A stretch of 64,000 nt of DNA from Prorocentrum cordatum (taxonomy: Eukaryota > Sar > Dinophyceae > Prorocentrales > Prorocentraceae): positions 130,474-194,473 of the forward strand of contig CAUYUJ010000914.1 in the NCBI GenBank assembly GCA_963575745.1. The letters are read 5' to 3'. Below are positions 47,519-58,633 of the stretch, piece by piece; within the stretch, counting starts at the first letter, position 1; the number at the start of each line of letters is the position of its first letter. A program made the translations under genes and the position numbers. The notes beneath the pieces were generated by a model. That model saw nothing but the letters and a program-made list of their open reading frames with translations, was not told the origin of the DNA and ran no database searches.

Positions 47519-49551
47519 CTAGCCCAGGAGGTGAGTCGGGAGAGGAGTGGATGGGGGGGAGCGGGTAGGCGAGGAAAGGGAGACGCAGGGCGATCCCGCG
47601 ACGACGATCGGAGGTCCGACGCGATCGATCAGATCGACCAGGGAGCCTGCCACGCAGGCGGGGTCTGAGGAGACCCTGCTGGCATCGGACGTGCGGAGTC
47701 GGCCCGCAGACAACGCCGTCGTCGTTACCAGGGAAGGTTGGTCGCGGTCGGTCGTTTCGGCGTTGTCGGCAGCGGGGCGCGCCGCTCTGTAACCCCTGTC
47801 GCCCACCCCAACTGTCTCCTGCTCGCTTCTTCCTGGCTGAAGGCCAGTCCCGTCGGTGGGGTTAGCGGCGTGGGAGCTGGGCGCTGCTGCTGCAGCGGTG
47901 CCCATGTCACCAGGGAGGGGAGCGGCGGTGTCATGGCGGCAGCCAAATAGTCCGCTTGTACCGCTGGCTGTGCCAGCCGCGCGGTCCTCGAAGCGTCTTC
48001 TCTGGGACGGCCCCGTTGTGGAGCCTGTCTCCTCCATGACTACGTCGGCGGGGTCGGCCGATCGCCCGCAGCTGGCCTGGGGATCCACCTGATGAGGGAG
48101 GCCCTGAGTAGATTCACCAGGGATGGCAGGATGGTCGGTGTCGTCGTCACTCGTGGTCACAGCCTCTGCGGCGCTCTCGGCGTCCACTGGCGCCGCCTCT
48201 GGTTCTCGAGCTGAAGGCTCGTCCCTTCTGTGATTGTCAGATGCGCCTTGGAGACTCGAGCTGAAGGCTCGTCCCGCCTGAGAAGCCCGAGCTGAAGGCT
48301 CGTCCCGTCTGCGACTGTCCGACTGGGGGGCGGGTGGCGGACGGGAGTCCTCGGGATTGCGGGAGTGACCAGGGGGTTGATTGGTCGCCGCGTCGCCGTC
48401 AGCGCCCACCCGTCCGTTTAAAGCACCCCGAGCTACAGACTCGCCCAAACCTGTTGTCTCGCACGGCGCTCCCCGGGCTGAAGGCCCATCTTCTGCGTGT
48501 ACCACGCTGCTGCGCCCAGGGAAGGCGGCGGGCGGAAGGCGGAGGCCGTCTCGACGTAGGCTCGCATCCGCGGGGGGGTGTCGGCTGTACGACAGGGGCG
48601 CCAGCCCCCACGGTTAGAGGATTGGCCCCTTCGCAGCTGAAGGCTGCTTCTCTCTGCATTGAAGCGTCCAAGGGAGGGCGTTCGGCGGAATGGAGGCGCA
48701 AGCCCATAGGATGCGGATCGGGGACATGGGCAGACGACCGTCCGTCCCCCCACCCGTCGTAACCGTAATCGCCCCCCTGGGTGGCCTCAACCCTCGGCCA
48801 ACCGCCCTCGTCGGCGAGGCTCCTGGGCCGCTCTTCGAGAGCGCCTCCTTGGCGGGAGCTCCTGCACGGCACGAATGGACCTGAGTCCGTCGGGGGATGC
48901 ACTTGATCAGGAGTGGGGCCAGCGCCCCCCGTGGTCCTGGCATCGCCATGCGCGATCCAGTTCTGCCCTTCACCGCCAGGAGAGAAGGAAATTGGACGCC
49001 CAGCCAGGGGCAGAGGAAGTGTCGGGGTAAGGGAGGGAAACAAGTCTGGCGGGAAGGAGTCGTTACTGTCAATGTCAAACCCAGGGAAGCGACTGAAGGT
49101 CGCAATATCAGTGTGTCTCGCGGCGCTAACCGTGGCACCCCCCCCCTCCCGTCTGGCTGAAGGCCGATGGTTCTCGTGTGTATGCTAAGTCGACGGGAAC
49201 GATCAAGGGGTCCGCGGACGCGTTCGGACCGCTCGAGCTCGGAGGGTCCCAGGGGGCGAGGGGCGACGGCTGCCCTGGCGGGATGGTGTCCTGTGATCCT
49301 GGGGGGGGATGGCTTGAACCAGCCAGTCACCCGCGGGGTTCCCAGGAATCCTAGATCTGTCGTCGATCGGGTTCCCATCCATGCTAAGCCTGACCTGCAG
49401 GCTGGCTGCCGCGCCGCGCCGCAGGGGCGGAACCCAGGGAGTCTGATATGGCCGGAACGCGGCCCGGGGGGCAGCGCGCGGCCCGCAAACTCCTAGGGGA
49501 TGACCCCTTGAGCTGGGAGACCCGGCCGAGGAACCAGGGCCCAGAGATGGC
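47519..49551 (-). other. Giant LINE 5' leader and first coding region with hairpin array
   Basis: Starts right after the 5' target duplication. 49551-48510 has overlapping open frames without domains. 48505-47519 is an open frame of low complexity (DEPSARASQAGRAFSSSLQG) that ends in a methyltransferase-like phrase VVAGSPCVSLSS. Eight constant-loop hairpins lie at about 49154, 49090, 48633, 48475, 48288, 48257, 48207 and 47833. Several octamers CCAGGGA lie beside them. Probably 5' UTR plus a poorly conserved N terminus. Confidence 0.5.
48207..48302. repeat. Three clustered constant-loop hairpins
   Basis: CGAGC-TGAAG-GCTCG at 48207-48221, 48257-48271 and 48288-48302, each followed by TCCC. Spacing 50 and 31 bp. 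Members of the same family with other stems: CTGGC/GCCAG (47833-47847), GGGC/GCCC (48475-48487), GCAGC/GCTGC (48633-48647), GCGAC/GTCGC (49090-49104) and GGAGC/GCTCC (18248-18262). Confidence 0.85.
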
Positions 49552-49587
49552 TTGAGCCAGAGGGGCTACGGAACCTAGTGGGGATAC
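49552..49587 (-). repeat. 5' target-site duplication of the giant LINE, with relict spliced leader
   Basis: Minus strand: GTATCCCCACTAGGTT then CCGTAGCC-CCTC-TGGCTCAAG. Against the leader CCGTAGCC-ATTT-TGGCTCAAG only the middle four bases differ. It is followed by CCATCTCTGGG, resembling the start of a second, tandem leader relict. Partner of 4940-4975. Whether the leader belongs to the target or to the element mRNA is open. Confidence 0.75.
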
Positions 49588-51570
49588 GCGAAGCGTCAAC
49601 AATTTTGGGCACGCCCAGTTGGGGTCCTTGGGCCAGTCCTACCATGATTTTAGACGGCGCCTGTAAGACGCCATCGCTTGCACGACCATGGTGCCCATGG
49701 ATTGATCACACTTGTTGCCGACGTTGCAATCGACAATGTTCTGAACACCGTCATCGCCACTCAACCGCAACCCCGTGACTCGCCAACATAACTAGAAATG
49801 CAAATTTCACAACAAGGGATCCCAGAATATTATGGCGCCTCCCGTGGACGCGTGTGCCACAATACTCAGTAGCCAAAGCAGGGGGGGCAGCTTCTTGAGG
49901 GGGGGCGTTTGATGAGGGATGTGGAGCTAGCTGTGCGCAGGCTGTGTGATGCCGTGTGGCTTCGCTTCGTGGCGCAGGGGATGTGGTACAAGCTGCGTCG
50001 TGCAAGTTACGCGGCCGCCCATCGCACGAGGCGCCCACGAAGCGGCCATGGGCGGGCACGGGGCGAGACCTCGGCACGACCTCCCAGCGCAAGCGGCACC
50101 GCGAGGCGCCCTCCGGCGGGCACTGGGCGGAGCCTCGGCACGCCCACCCCGCGCACCTGGCGCAGGCGACGCGCCCATCGAGGCGCCCACGGGGCGGACG
50201 CGGGGCGAAACCTCGGCAGACGCCCACGAGGCGCCAGTGGGCGGCCCACCAGTCGGGCACCGGGCGAGATCCCAACACACCAGGTCGATTCCTTCTACGA
50301 TCGTTTTTTTGTGTTTTTTTTCTCAGGCCAGCGTGACTTCCCGAGGCCTGCCGTGCCTGCGCAGTTGTGGGATGTATCGCTCTGTCTCATGACGCCTGCT
50401 GTCGTGATCTTGTTTTGTCTGCCGTGGCGCCTGCTGTTCGTGGGTACGATCAAATGAATGTTTCCCAGATCGTTGTGGCGTCGTGGCGCCTGACCTACTG
50501 CTTGATTTGGCCGCCTACTGCCACAGCTGTCCTATCTGGTCGGGCTGTCTGCGGCGTTCTAACAGACGTGGTTGCACTTGGTACTTCATGGGCAACGTGA
50601 AATCGTGACGCCTGCCGTGCCTGATTAGTCGTGGGGTCATCATTCCAAGGTTGTACGATAATGCCATCTGTCTTGATGCACGCTACCAGCATGTATCACT
50701 GTGGTGCATGTATGTAGTGTTCACGCTCGTCTTGTCAAATAAACAAAACTCTTACTCATTACATCCGTGTCGTTGCAACGCTTTGTGTGTAGTGGGTCAT
50801 CGGGACGCCGTGACGCCTGCCATGCCTAGCCTTTGAACGCTGATATAAGTTTGCCTTCCTTTTCTGCCAATCACTTGTACTGGTTTATATGGCGTGGCGT
50901 CTGTCGCTCATGAAATGATAGTTGCTGCGCTGGGTTATAGTCAGGCAGGCGCGGCGAGAACGCGTCAGTCTTATACTAGTTGCCGTTTGCTGAATGGCCG
51001 CTTGTGCTCATGAACATATTGGGACATAGTGACGTCGCGACGCCTGCAGGACGTCGCGACGCCTGCAGTGTCTGATTCGTCACCATGTCGAATTACCAAC
51101 GCAGAGTACCACATTGTATGGCAAATATTGTGTTCACTGTGTACGCTCATGAGGGAAGCTCGCTGTTTACCGCCAACGGCGTAAGGAAGGCACACATGAT
51201 GCTTGTGTCTAGTGTGTGAAGATTGGTGGTTCATGTATGATAGCTGCGCTAGTGCAATATGATTGCTGCTTAGTTGTATGCTATACGTCATCATGCTGGG
51301 CGCAGGTACGTTGCAGGTGTCCGTGGTGCGCATGCGTGTCTTTACAGATTGCGCGCGTCTCCAGTGCATCACTATGGTGTCCCTGTGTTCTGCACGTCTG
51401 TTCCTGCTGTGCGTGTCTTACTGTCCAGCCTTCAGGCTGTGTGTTCTTCATGTCTGCATTCGTCAAGAGCGCGAGGCAGGGGAGGGAATTCTTCCTCTGA
51501 GTATCTAATGCCCCATCCTGTGGGGTAGTGACGCATTTCGGCCGTCGATTCTCGAACCTCGATCTGCTTC
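49588..51570. other. No gene; minisatellites
   Basis: 50028-50250 has degenerate GC-rich units starting GAGGCGCCC (about 50030, 50101, 50181, 50228) with GGGGCGA..CCTCGGC inside. 50330-51075 has scattered copies of a GTGACGCCTGCCGTGCCTG word. The open frames are products of these. Confidence 0.55.
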
Positions 51571-53030
51571 TCCTCGATGAGGAGGAGGAGGAGGAGGAGG
51601 AGGAGGAGGAGGAGGAGGAACACACCTCTTGTGGATTGACGTGTTTGCTCCGTGGAGCCCAAACATATTTCTGGGTACGGTTTGTGTTTGTATCCCAGGC
51701 CCTTGTTCGATAATCCTGGAGCTCAGAAGGGGGTTCCAAATGCCGAAATTGAGAAGAGATGCAGGGATTAAACACCACATTCCGCCAGCGGTCTGGGCCC
51801 CCTCGAAGAAGCCATGATAACATAACACCGGTTACATATTTCGCTCCGCCCGTCAAAATGGCGTCCCCCCCTCCCCCAGACGTCGCGCTTTTGTTAATGC
51901 GTAGCCCCTGGACCTCTCGACGCTTCTTTCTTCCACGCCCTAGGGCTCGACAATTTGCCCAGAATGACGAGAAGAACCTGCGACTACGATAGCAGCCTGC
52001 CTCCAAAGAGCCAGGTCTAAAGAAAGCCAAGAGGAGGAGGAGGAGGAGGAGGAGGAGCAGGAGGAGGAGTAGGAGGAGGAGGATGGGGAGGAGGAGGAGA
52101 AGGAGGCGGAGCGGGAGAAGGAGGACGAGGAGGCGGAGGAGGAGGAGGGGGAGGAGGAGGAGGGGGAGGAGGAGGAGGAGGGAGGAGGAGGAGAAGGAGG
52201 AGGAGGCGGAGGAGGGGGAGGATGAGGAGAAGGGGGAGGAGGCGGAGGAGGAGGAGGAGGAGGAGGAGGGGGAGGAGGAGGAGGAGGAGGAGTAGGAGGA
52301 GGAGGAGGAGCAGGAGGAGGATCGTCGGCGAGCCCAGGGGGTAAGTGAGAGGCGGCAAGGCTGCCTCAGAAACCTTCGCGCCTTATGAGTAAGCCTTGCG
52401 TACACATCGACCCGGGCTACAGGCGGATTCCCGGTAGGCGCAAGGTCTTCTGAGAAGCCCCGCCGCCCTCTGAGAAGGCCTGCCCCCTCTCCCTCTCACC
52501 CTGGGCTCGCCGCCGGTATCGGGAGCGCCCACTTCAGACATGTGTCAGTGGTCAGCCTCAGCCTGAGGCCTCGTGCGAGCGAGGAGGCTGTCCGCACGAG
52601 TAGGCGCAGGCGCGACGCCGGGCGGCAGCAAGGGGCTCCCGAGCCCCATCGGGCCCGCAATAGGAAACAGCGCACATGGAAGATACACGATGAGGAGGAG
52701 GAGGAAAAATGGAGGAGGACGAGTGGGAGGCAGGAGGAGCATCAAAAGGAGGATGCGGAGGACGAGGAGGAGGACGAAAATAATACGAGTCTCGGGGCAA
52801 CGGGCATGGCGACAGTGTTGATTGCCAGACGGAACAGAGCAGCTCCAAGGGAGGAGGATACCATGAAGAGGAGGAGGGGAGGAGGAATGGGAGAGGGATC
52901 ATGGTGATAATGATGATGACGAGGAGGAGGAGGAGGCGGAGGAGGGAGGGGGGAGGAGGGGGGAGGAGGGAGGGCACGAGGAAGAGGGAGGAGGACACTA
53001 TGAAGAGGAGGAGGACTAGTGTAAACCCAA
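51571..53030. repeat. GGA microsatellite tracts
   Basis: GGA runs at 51578-51620, 52030-52322, 52690-52790 and 52855-53020, with short unique pieces between. No gene seen in 51621-52030 or 52323-52680. Confidence 0.85.
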
Positions 53031-53339
53031 GATTTATCAACGATGTTGGCATTAACCCTCCCTCCAAGCTCCCTCTTCATAGGCCCCATACAACGGTTCA
53101 TTTCCATTGCGGGAATTGCCTCGTTGGAAGACAACCATTTGAAGCCCCTGAGGCATGCCAAAACATCGCTCTTGGGATTTCAACGACACGGATCAACCTG
53201 ACTGCTGCGTCTTGACGCTCCGTACCAGAGCGCAATTTTGGGGACTTCAACACCGCGAACCAGCATCACGCTTGCATCCGCATAATCCTGACAACTTCCA
53301 AAACACAATTCGGTACGTTGACCATGCGAATCCGTGAAA

Positions 53340-53860
53340 CTCTTCCAACTTGTATGAACGAATGTGCGCGGCGCTGAGGCGAGAGCCACATTTTGAAAAG
53401 GAACCACCCTCAGTTCGCAAAACTCTTGCACATTGTTCTAAACGAGTGTGCGCGGCGCTAAGGCGAGAGCCACATGTTGAAAACCATCCGCCCTCAATCC
53501 ATGAAGCTCTTGCACATGTTTGAAACGAATGTGCGCGGCGCTGGGGCGAGAACCACATTTTCAAAACCACTCGCCATCAACCTGCGAAACCCTTGCAAAT
53601 GTTTGAAACGAATGTGCGCGGCGCTGAGGCGAGAGCCACATTTTGAAAACTATCCGCCCTCAATCCATGAAGCCCTTGCACATGTTTGAAACGAATGTGC
53701 GCGGCGCTACGGCGAGAACCACATTTTGACAACGACCCGCCCTCAATCCGTGAGGCTCTAAAAGTTGTTTCAACGAATGTGCCCAACGCTAAAGGCGAGA
53801 GCCACATCGTGAAAACGACCCGCCCTCCATCTGTGAAGCCGTTGCCACGTTTTAAGCTTC
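53340..53860. repeat. 83-bp satellite, about six units
   Basis: The word GTGCGCGGCGCT recurs at 53364, 53448, 53531, 53614 and 53697, with a changed copy at 53779 (spacings 84, 83, 83, 83, 82). Shared text includes GGCGAGAGCCACATTTTGAAAA and CCCTCAATCCATGAAGC..TTGCA. 53240-53340 may be an older unit. Not coding: 83 is not a multiple of three and frames do not persist. Confidence 0.9.
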
Positions 53861-53919
53861 AGGGACAAAACTGGTGAGGGAATCTCAGGCGAAACGCCCG
53901 GCCCGCCCTGGAAACTGGC

Positions 53920-55345
53920 CTCGGGGTGCGACAGGAGGAAGGGGAGGAGGAGGACGAAGAGGAGGAGGAGGAGGAGGAGGAAGAGAGAGGAGGGGGGAGA
54001 GGGGCGAGGGGAGGAGGGAGGAGGGAGGGAGGAGGGCAGGAGGGAGAGGGAGGAGGATACTATGAGGATACTATGAATAGGAGGAGGAGGAAGAGGAAGA
54101 GGAGGAGGAGGAGGAGGAGGAGGAGGAGGAGGAGGAGGAGGAGGAGGAGGCCTGTGATTCCGTGAAAGTGTGATCACAAGGTTGGCCCTCGGGCCGCGGA
54201 CACAGGCCCGTCACGTGCGCTCTCCGCCCGAGGAAGGTCGGCGACGAAGTGTCCGCAGCCGGTCGCAGGAGCAGGAGGAGGAGGAGGAGGAGAAAGGAGA
54301 AGAAGTAGGAGGGGGAGGGAAGGACGGGAATGGAGGAGGGAGGAGGAGGAGGAGGAGGAGGAGGAGGAGGAGGAGGAGGAGGAGGAGGATAAGGAGGAGG
54401 AGGAGGAGGGAGGAAGGAGGAGGAGGAGGAGGAGGAGGAGAAGAGGAGGAGGAGGAGGAGGAGGAAGGAGGGGAGGAGGAGAGAAGTGTGGGGAGGAGGA
54501 CGAGATGGAGTAGGAGGAGCAGGAGCAGGAGGAGGAGGAGGAGGAGAGGAGGAGGAGGAGGAGAAGGAGGAGCGAGGAGAAGGAGGGGGGAGGGGAGGGG
54601 CGAGGGAAAGGATGAATAGGGAGGGAGAGGAGGAATAGGGAGGGAGAGGAGAGAGGCGGATGAGAATGAGGAGGAGGGCGGAAGGAGAGAGGAGGATAAT
54701 GAGCAGGAGGGGGTCAAGAAGGAAGGCGGCTTCCAGCTCACGGCCGAGACTGAGGAGGAGGAGGGTCCTCCAGCTCCTGGCCGAGGGCGTGGTCCCCCCG
54801 CGCCCGTCGAGCCACGTCCGCCGCGCGCCGCAGCTCGACGACGGCCATCGCGTTGGCGGGCACCAGGAATTGAAACGTCGTCGCGTCATCGCTGGGGCGG
54901 AACGCGCTGCGCACCATCCTCTGGGGAGGAGGACTAGGAGGACTAGGAGGCGGAGGAGAAGGCGGAGGAGAAGGCGGAGGAGGAGGAGGAGGAGGAGGAG
55001 GAGGAGGAGGAGGAGGAGGAGGAGGAGGAGGAGGAGGAGGAGGAGGAGAGAGGGGAAGGGGGGGAGGAGGAGGAGGAGGAAGGGAGGAGGGGGGGGAGGG
55101 AGGAGGAGGAGGAGCAGGAGGGAGGAGGGAGGAGGAGGAGGAGGAGGAGGAGGAGGAGGAGGAGGAGGAGGAGGAGGAGGAGGAGGAGGGGAAGGGGGGA
55201 GGAGGAGGAGGGGAAGAGGAGGAGGGGAAGGGGGGGAGGAGGAGGAAGAGGAGGAGGCCGAGCAGGAGCAGGAGGGGGAGGAGGAGAGGGAGGAGGAGGA
55301 GGAGGAGGAGGAGGAGGAGGAGGAGGAGGAGGAGGAGGAGGAGGA
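53920..55345. repeat. Long GGA microsatellite region
   Basis: Mostly GGA/GAG with unique pieces at about 54165-54260 and 54720-54920. All frames are open with Glu/Gly/Arg, Ser/Pro/Leu or similar; none is a gene. Confidence 0.95.
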
Positions 55346-56630
55346 TCGTCTCGGATGTAACCTTAGGCCGCGGATCAGGCTAACTCACCTGACCGATGTG
55401 AAAGACCTGCCGCGCGGCCTAAAGTGGGGGTCGGCGGACAGCGACGATACTGAGGTGCCTAGTGGGGAGCACCGATCGATACTCCACCTCGCGATCGCAT
55501 TCGCTGGCCGCCGCCACCTTCTCACCCATGCCCACGTGCGATCCTGTCGAATCAGGGCTCCTACAGGGTGGCATCCCAGGTCGGGGAAGCGAACTTGCCG
55601 CGGCAGTGGTCCGCATTCTGATGAGCCTTGGGCCGTGCACTGCCCAGCTGTTCCCCTCAGGGGAGCGGATGGGCCCCAAATGGGTCCGCGCGCCTCCCGG
55701 CCGCTGAATTGAGGCGTGTGTGTTCGCATGGGCGTGCCATGCCAAAGCATGGAGGGTGCACCTGGAGGGGATCAATCCCCAGCATGACGGGCACCCGCAT
55801 CAGGTGCACCGGGCCTGCCAGCCTGGTGCCAACGCATGCAAGTCCATCGCGCTGCGAGCATCCCTGATTGATATGTTTTTTCTAGCAGGGCATCTGCTAT
55901 CCCACTTAATGGGATTATTAGCCTAGCATGTGCTGTCTCCCGCTGCCGGCTGCTACCCGCGCCTCGGGGGTATTCCGTGACACCCAGAGCGGGCGGACAA
56001 ATCATACCCCCCCCTCGAGAACACGAGGGCGGAAACCGTAACAACGCAGATTCTGGATGATACGAAACTGGGGGAAATTGTATCCCTCCCTTGTTGCGGC
56101 GTCTACTGCCACTCGGATCCCGGACGGGACTGGCAAGGGGGAAAGGAGGAGAGATGGGAGAAGAGAAGCCTGGGAGTCTCATGCGCGTGCTTCAGGCTCG
56201 GGCGCGCGTGCGGTTAATAAATCCTCTGGTCCGCTCGTGTGCTCGGGGGCCCGACCGTCTGCTGAAGTGAAAGCCCACGCTCAGATATACACATCATGCA
56301 TGTGAAGCTGCATGCGAAAGGAAGGGAACATATCAACTTACACTCTGCATCCAAGGTCACACAGAAAGCAACAACCACGGGAGCGGTGCGATGATCCTTT
56401 TTCCTCACAGCGACAACGAGTACCGAATCGCATCCCTCTGGCGGTGGCCCGTTCAGGTCCACCTCCTTTTTGATTGGTTTTCGCTAGGGGCTGCAATGCG
56501 AAGCACTCTGCAACAATTGCTGCCGCGAGAGGGGTAATCAGTCCCGCCCATGTCCCGCTCTACTCTTCGCTGCCGCTCCGTGTGCCTTCCCTTCCCCACG
56601 ACACCCTCAACATCGAACCCTCTATAGGGA
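55346..56630. other. No gene recognised; 3' flank of the second LINE at the right
   Basis: Unique sequence with short overlapping open frames. The right 130 bp, just after the LINE stop, would be its 3' UTR. No poly(A) or duplication was identified. Confidence 0.5.
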
Positions 56631-56635
56631 TATAT

Positions 56636-58633
56636 CTACAGAAAGTCGTCTATAGGGACCAGCTCTTCCAGTACCTGCGCGTTCCCTCTCTTGTGTGACG
56701 GATGCTGGCCGTTACGAATTCTGTTCAAATTCTCTCTCGTGTGGGCGCTGGCCGGGCGTGTAGTGCAGCGCTTGCTGAGGTTGCTAATGCGCACTCCCTC
56801 CGGAATGCATCCGCATTTCATGCAGACGAACAAAATGCCGCCCGGAGTAGAGGTGACGAACAGCGCGTGCCCGCGCCTTTCGCGCACCAGTTCGCTGAGC
56901 ACTGCATTGTGCCCTGCGCAGGGGAAAGCTAGAAAAGGCGGGTCTCTGCGAGTTCGCCTAAGGCACTTCTGGCGCGCCCATCTGTGCCTGATCCACTTGA
57001 ATTGGTGCCCATTTGTAGGTGAGAGGAACGGAAGAAGCGAGCCTCTTCTGGCTTCCTCTGGAACTGCTGGGCCCGAAGGTGTCGCGGGACTGTGAGGAAT
57101 GGCTGCTGGCGCTGCTGGCGTCCTATGCGGACCTGGGAGAACGGCCGATCTCTCCACCTGGCCTGCACGCGTGCGCGGGCCATTTCTCCCCCCACCACCC
57201 CCTGTCTTCGACATCCTGCCGAGTTGGCGGGGTTCTGGCAATGCGTCCCGGGCCGACGCGGCCCCCATCGTAAAACAGGGGGCCCGCAAAACCGATTTGA
57301 AAGTAGAGCGCATCTTTTTAGACGGCGCCAGCCTCGGGTACAACAACAGACACTTAGCAACGTATCGAAGGTACTGCTGCAAAGTGGATGCATTTTCGGC
57401 ATGGGCCTCCCTTTCCGCGCTGGAGGGTTGCGCCAGGGACGCCGCTCCTAACTTGGCATACCGGTCGGCGTAATCGTTGCCCGTCGCCAGGAACCACTCT
57501 CTGGATTGAGGCTCCAGCTGGTCCAGATCTACATGCGCCGCCACTTTGCGGATGGTGAATTCAGCATCCCAAGCTGGCGATGCACGTATTTTTATGCGCA
57601 TGCCCGCGTAGATATGATGCCGAGAGGCGACGGCTGTCCAAGGGGCGTCGGACAGCTGGACTAGACCAAGAAAGTCAGAGTGAATGTCGCTTGCGTCAGG
57701 ACAGTGCTCCATTACGGCTAGGGCTGCTACATGCTCTGCCGCAGGGGACGTCTGCGGGTAATGGCTTCCAACCGCACCCCATAAAGCGGCAAAGATGTCG
57801 CCCCCCGCTGTGAGCTTGACTGCTGCCCACCCTGCTACGTGAAACTCCTCGGGCCCTTCCTTGAGGCACGATCCGTCTGTGAACACCTCCCCGCGAAATG
57901 CCTCCTTGACACTCAGTGCGGGGTCCGCGCACCAAAACTTAAAAGGTCTAGTGCCTGATCCACTTGGTGGCTGGACAGAAAAACCTGGCAACTCCAGGAC
58001 CCCGCACACCAGGGGGAAGTTGCGTCGGCGGTCGCTGAGGATGGTCACGTCAATGGGCTCCAACATGTCGGCTCTGAGCGGGGCCGACAGCGGGCAGTGG
58101 TGGAGCCTGTGAGAGAGATGGTCCACTGGGGACCCGCATGCGCAAATGGAAGATGCCTCGTACCCTGCTTGCTGGAGCTTGTGTCCAGTCCACGCCGACT
58201 GGCACAGAAATGACATGAGGATGCTGGCTTCCTGTCTGGGCAGCCTCCCTCCTGATACCAGGTTCCTGGCAACGCTTAAATCGAGAGATGCTTCGGGCCC
58301 CAATCCGAATTTGGCCGCGATGGTGTCTAAGTGGATTCGCTGCCATGCTGCGCTCATCTTTTTCTAAAGGAATTTTGGGGGGAATGCCGTGAGAGGCCAG
58401 AGGTTTCCCCTTTCATCCTTGAAAACCAAAGCTGTGTGAAACTCCCACTTGATGCGCCGCAAGGACAGAACAGCGGCCGCTAGAGGCCCTCGCACCTCTT
58501 CCCATTTTCGCGGGGGGTGCCTGAGTATCGGGGCGGCCAATTCCAGCAGGCGTGGCATTTGGAAATGGTTGCCGTCGGACATGTCTGCGCCAGCTCTCCA
58601 AGCCAGCTTGGTCCATAGCAATGCTGGCGCCAA
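56636..58633 (-). pseudogene. Second LINE: RT tail, zinc finger, RNase H, C-terminal zinc region
   Basis: One frame with a TAA at 58364-58366. RT connection (FQMPRLLELAAPILRHPP), a CCHH finger (CACGSPVDHLSHRLHHCP), then RNase H with its acidic residues in order: GEVFTDGSC, SPAAEHVAAL, DIHSDFLGL and TGNDYADRYA. A tail with GILFVCMKCGC ... LSKRC could be a terminal zinc domain. RNase H itself looks intact. Confidence 0.8.

Noticed and set aside
49751-50457. Open frames on both strands at about 50 kb
   Set aside because: They come from the degenerate GC-rich minisatellite; no ordered protein stretch.
53340-53860. CRISPR-like array (regular spacing of a short core)
   Set aside because: The whole 83-bp unit is repeated, including the would-be spacers; no cas genes; eukaryotic context.
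55440-55475. A third copy of the GTATCCCCACTAGGTT target sequence (GCCTAGTGGGGAGCACC)
   Set aside because: Only about 11 bases match and no leader-like sequence follows.
54071-55712. Large Glu/Gly/Arg- or Pro/Ser-rich open frames in the GGA region
   Set aside because: Microsatellite translations without domains.
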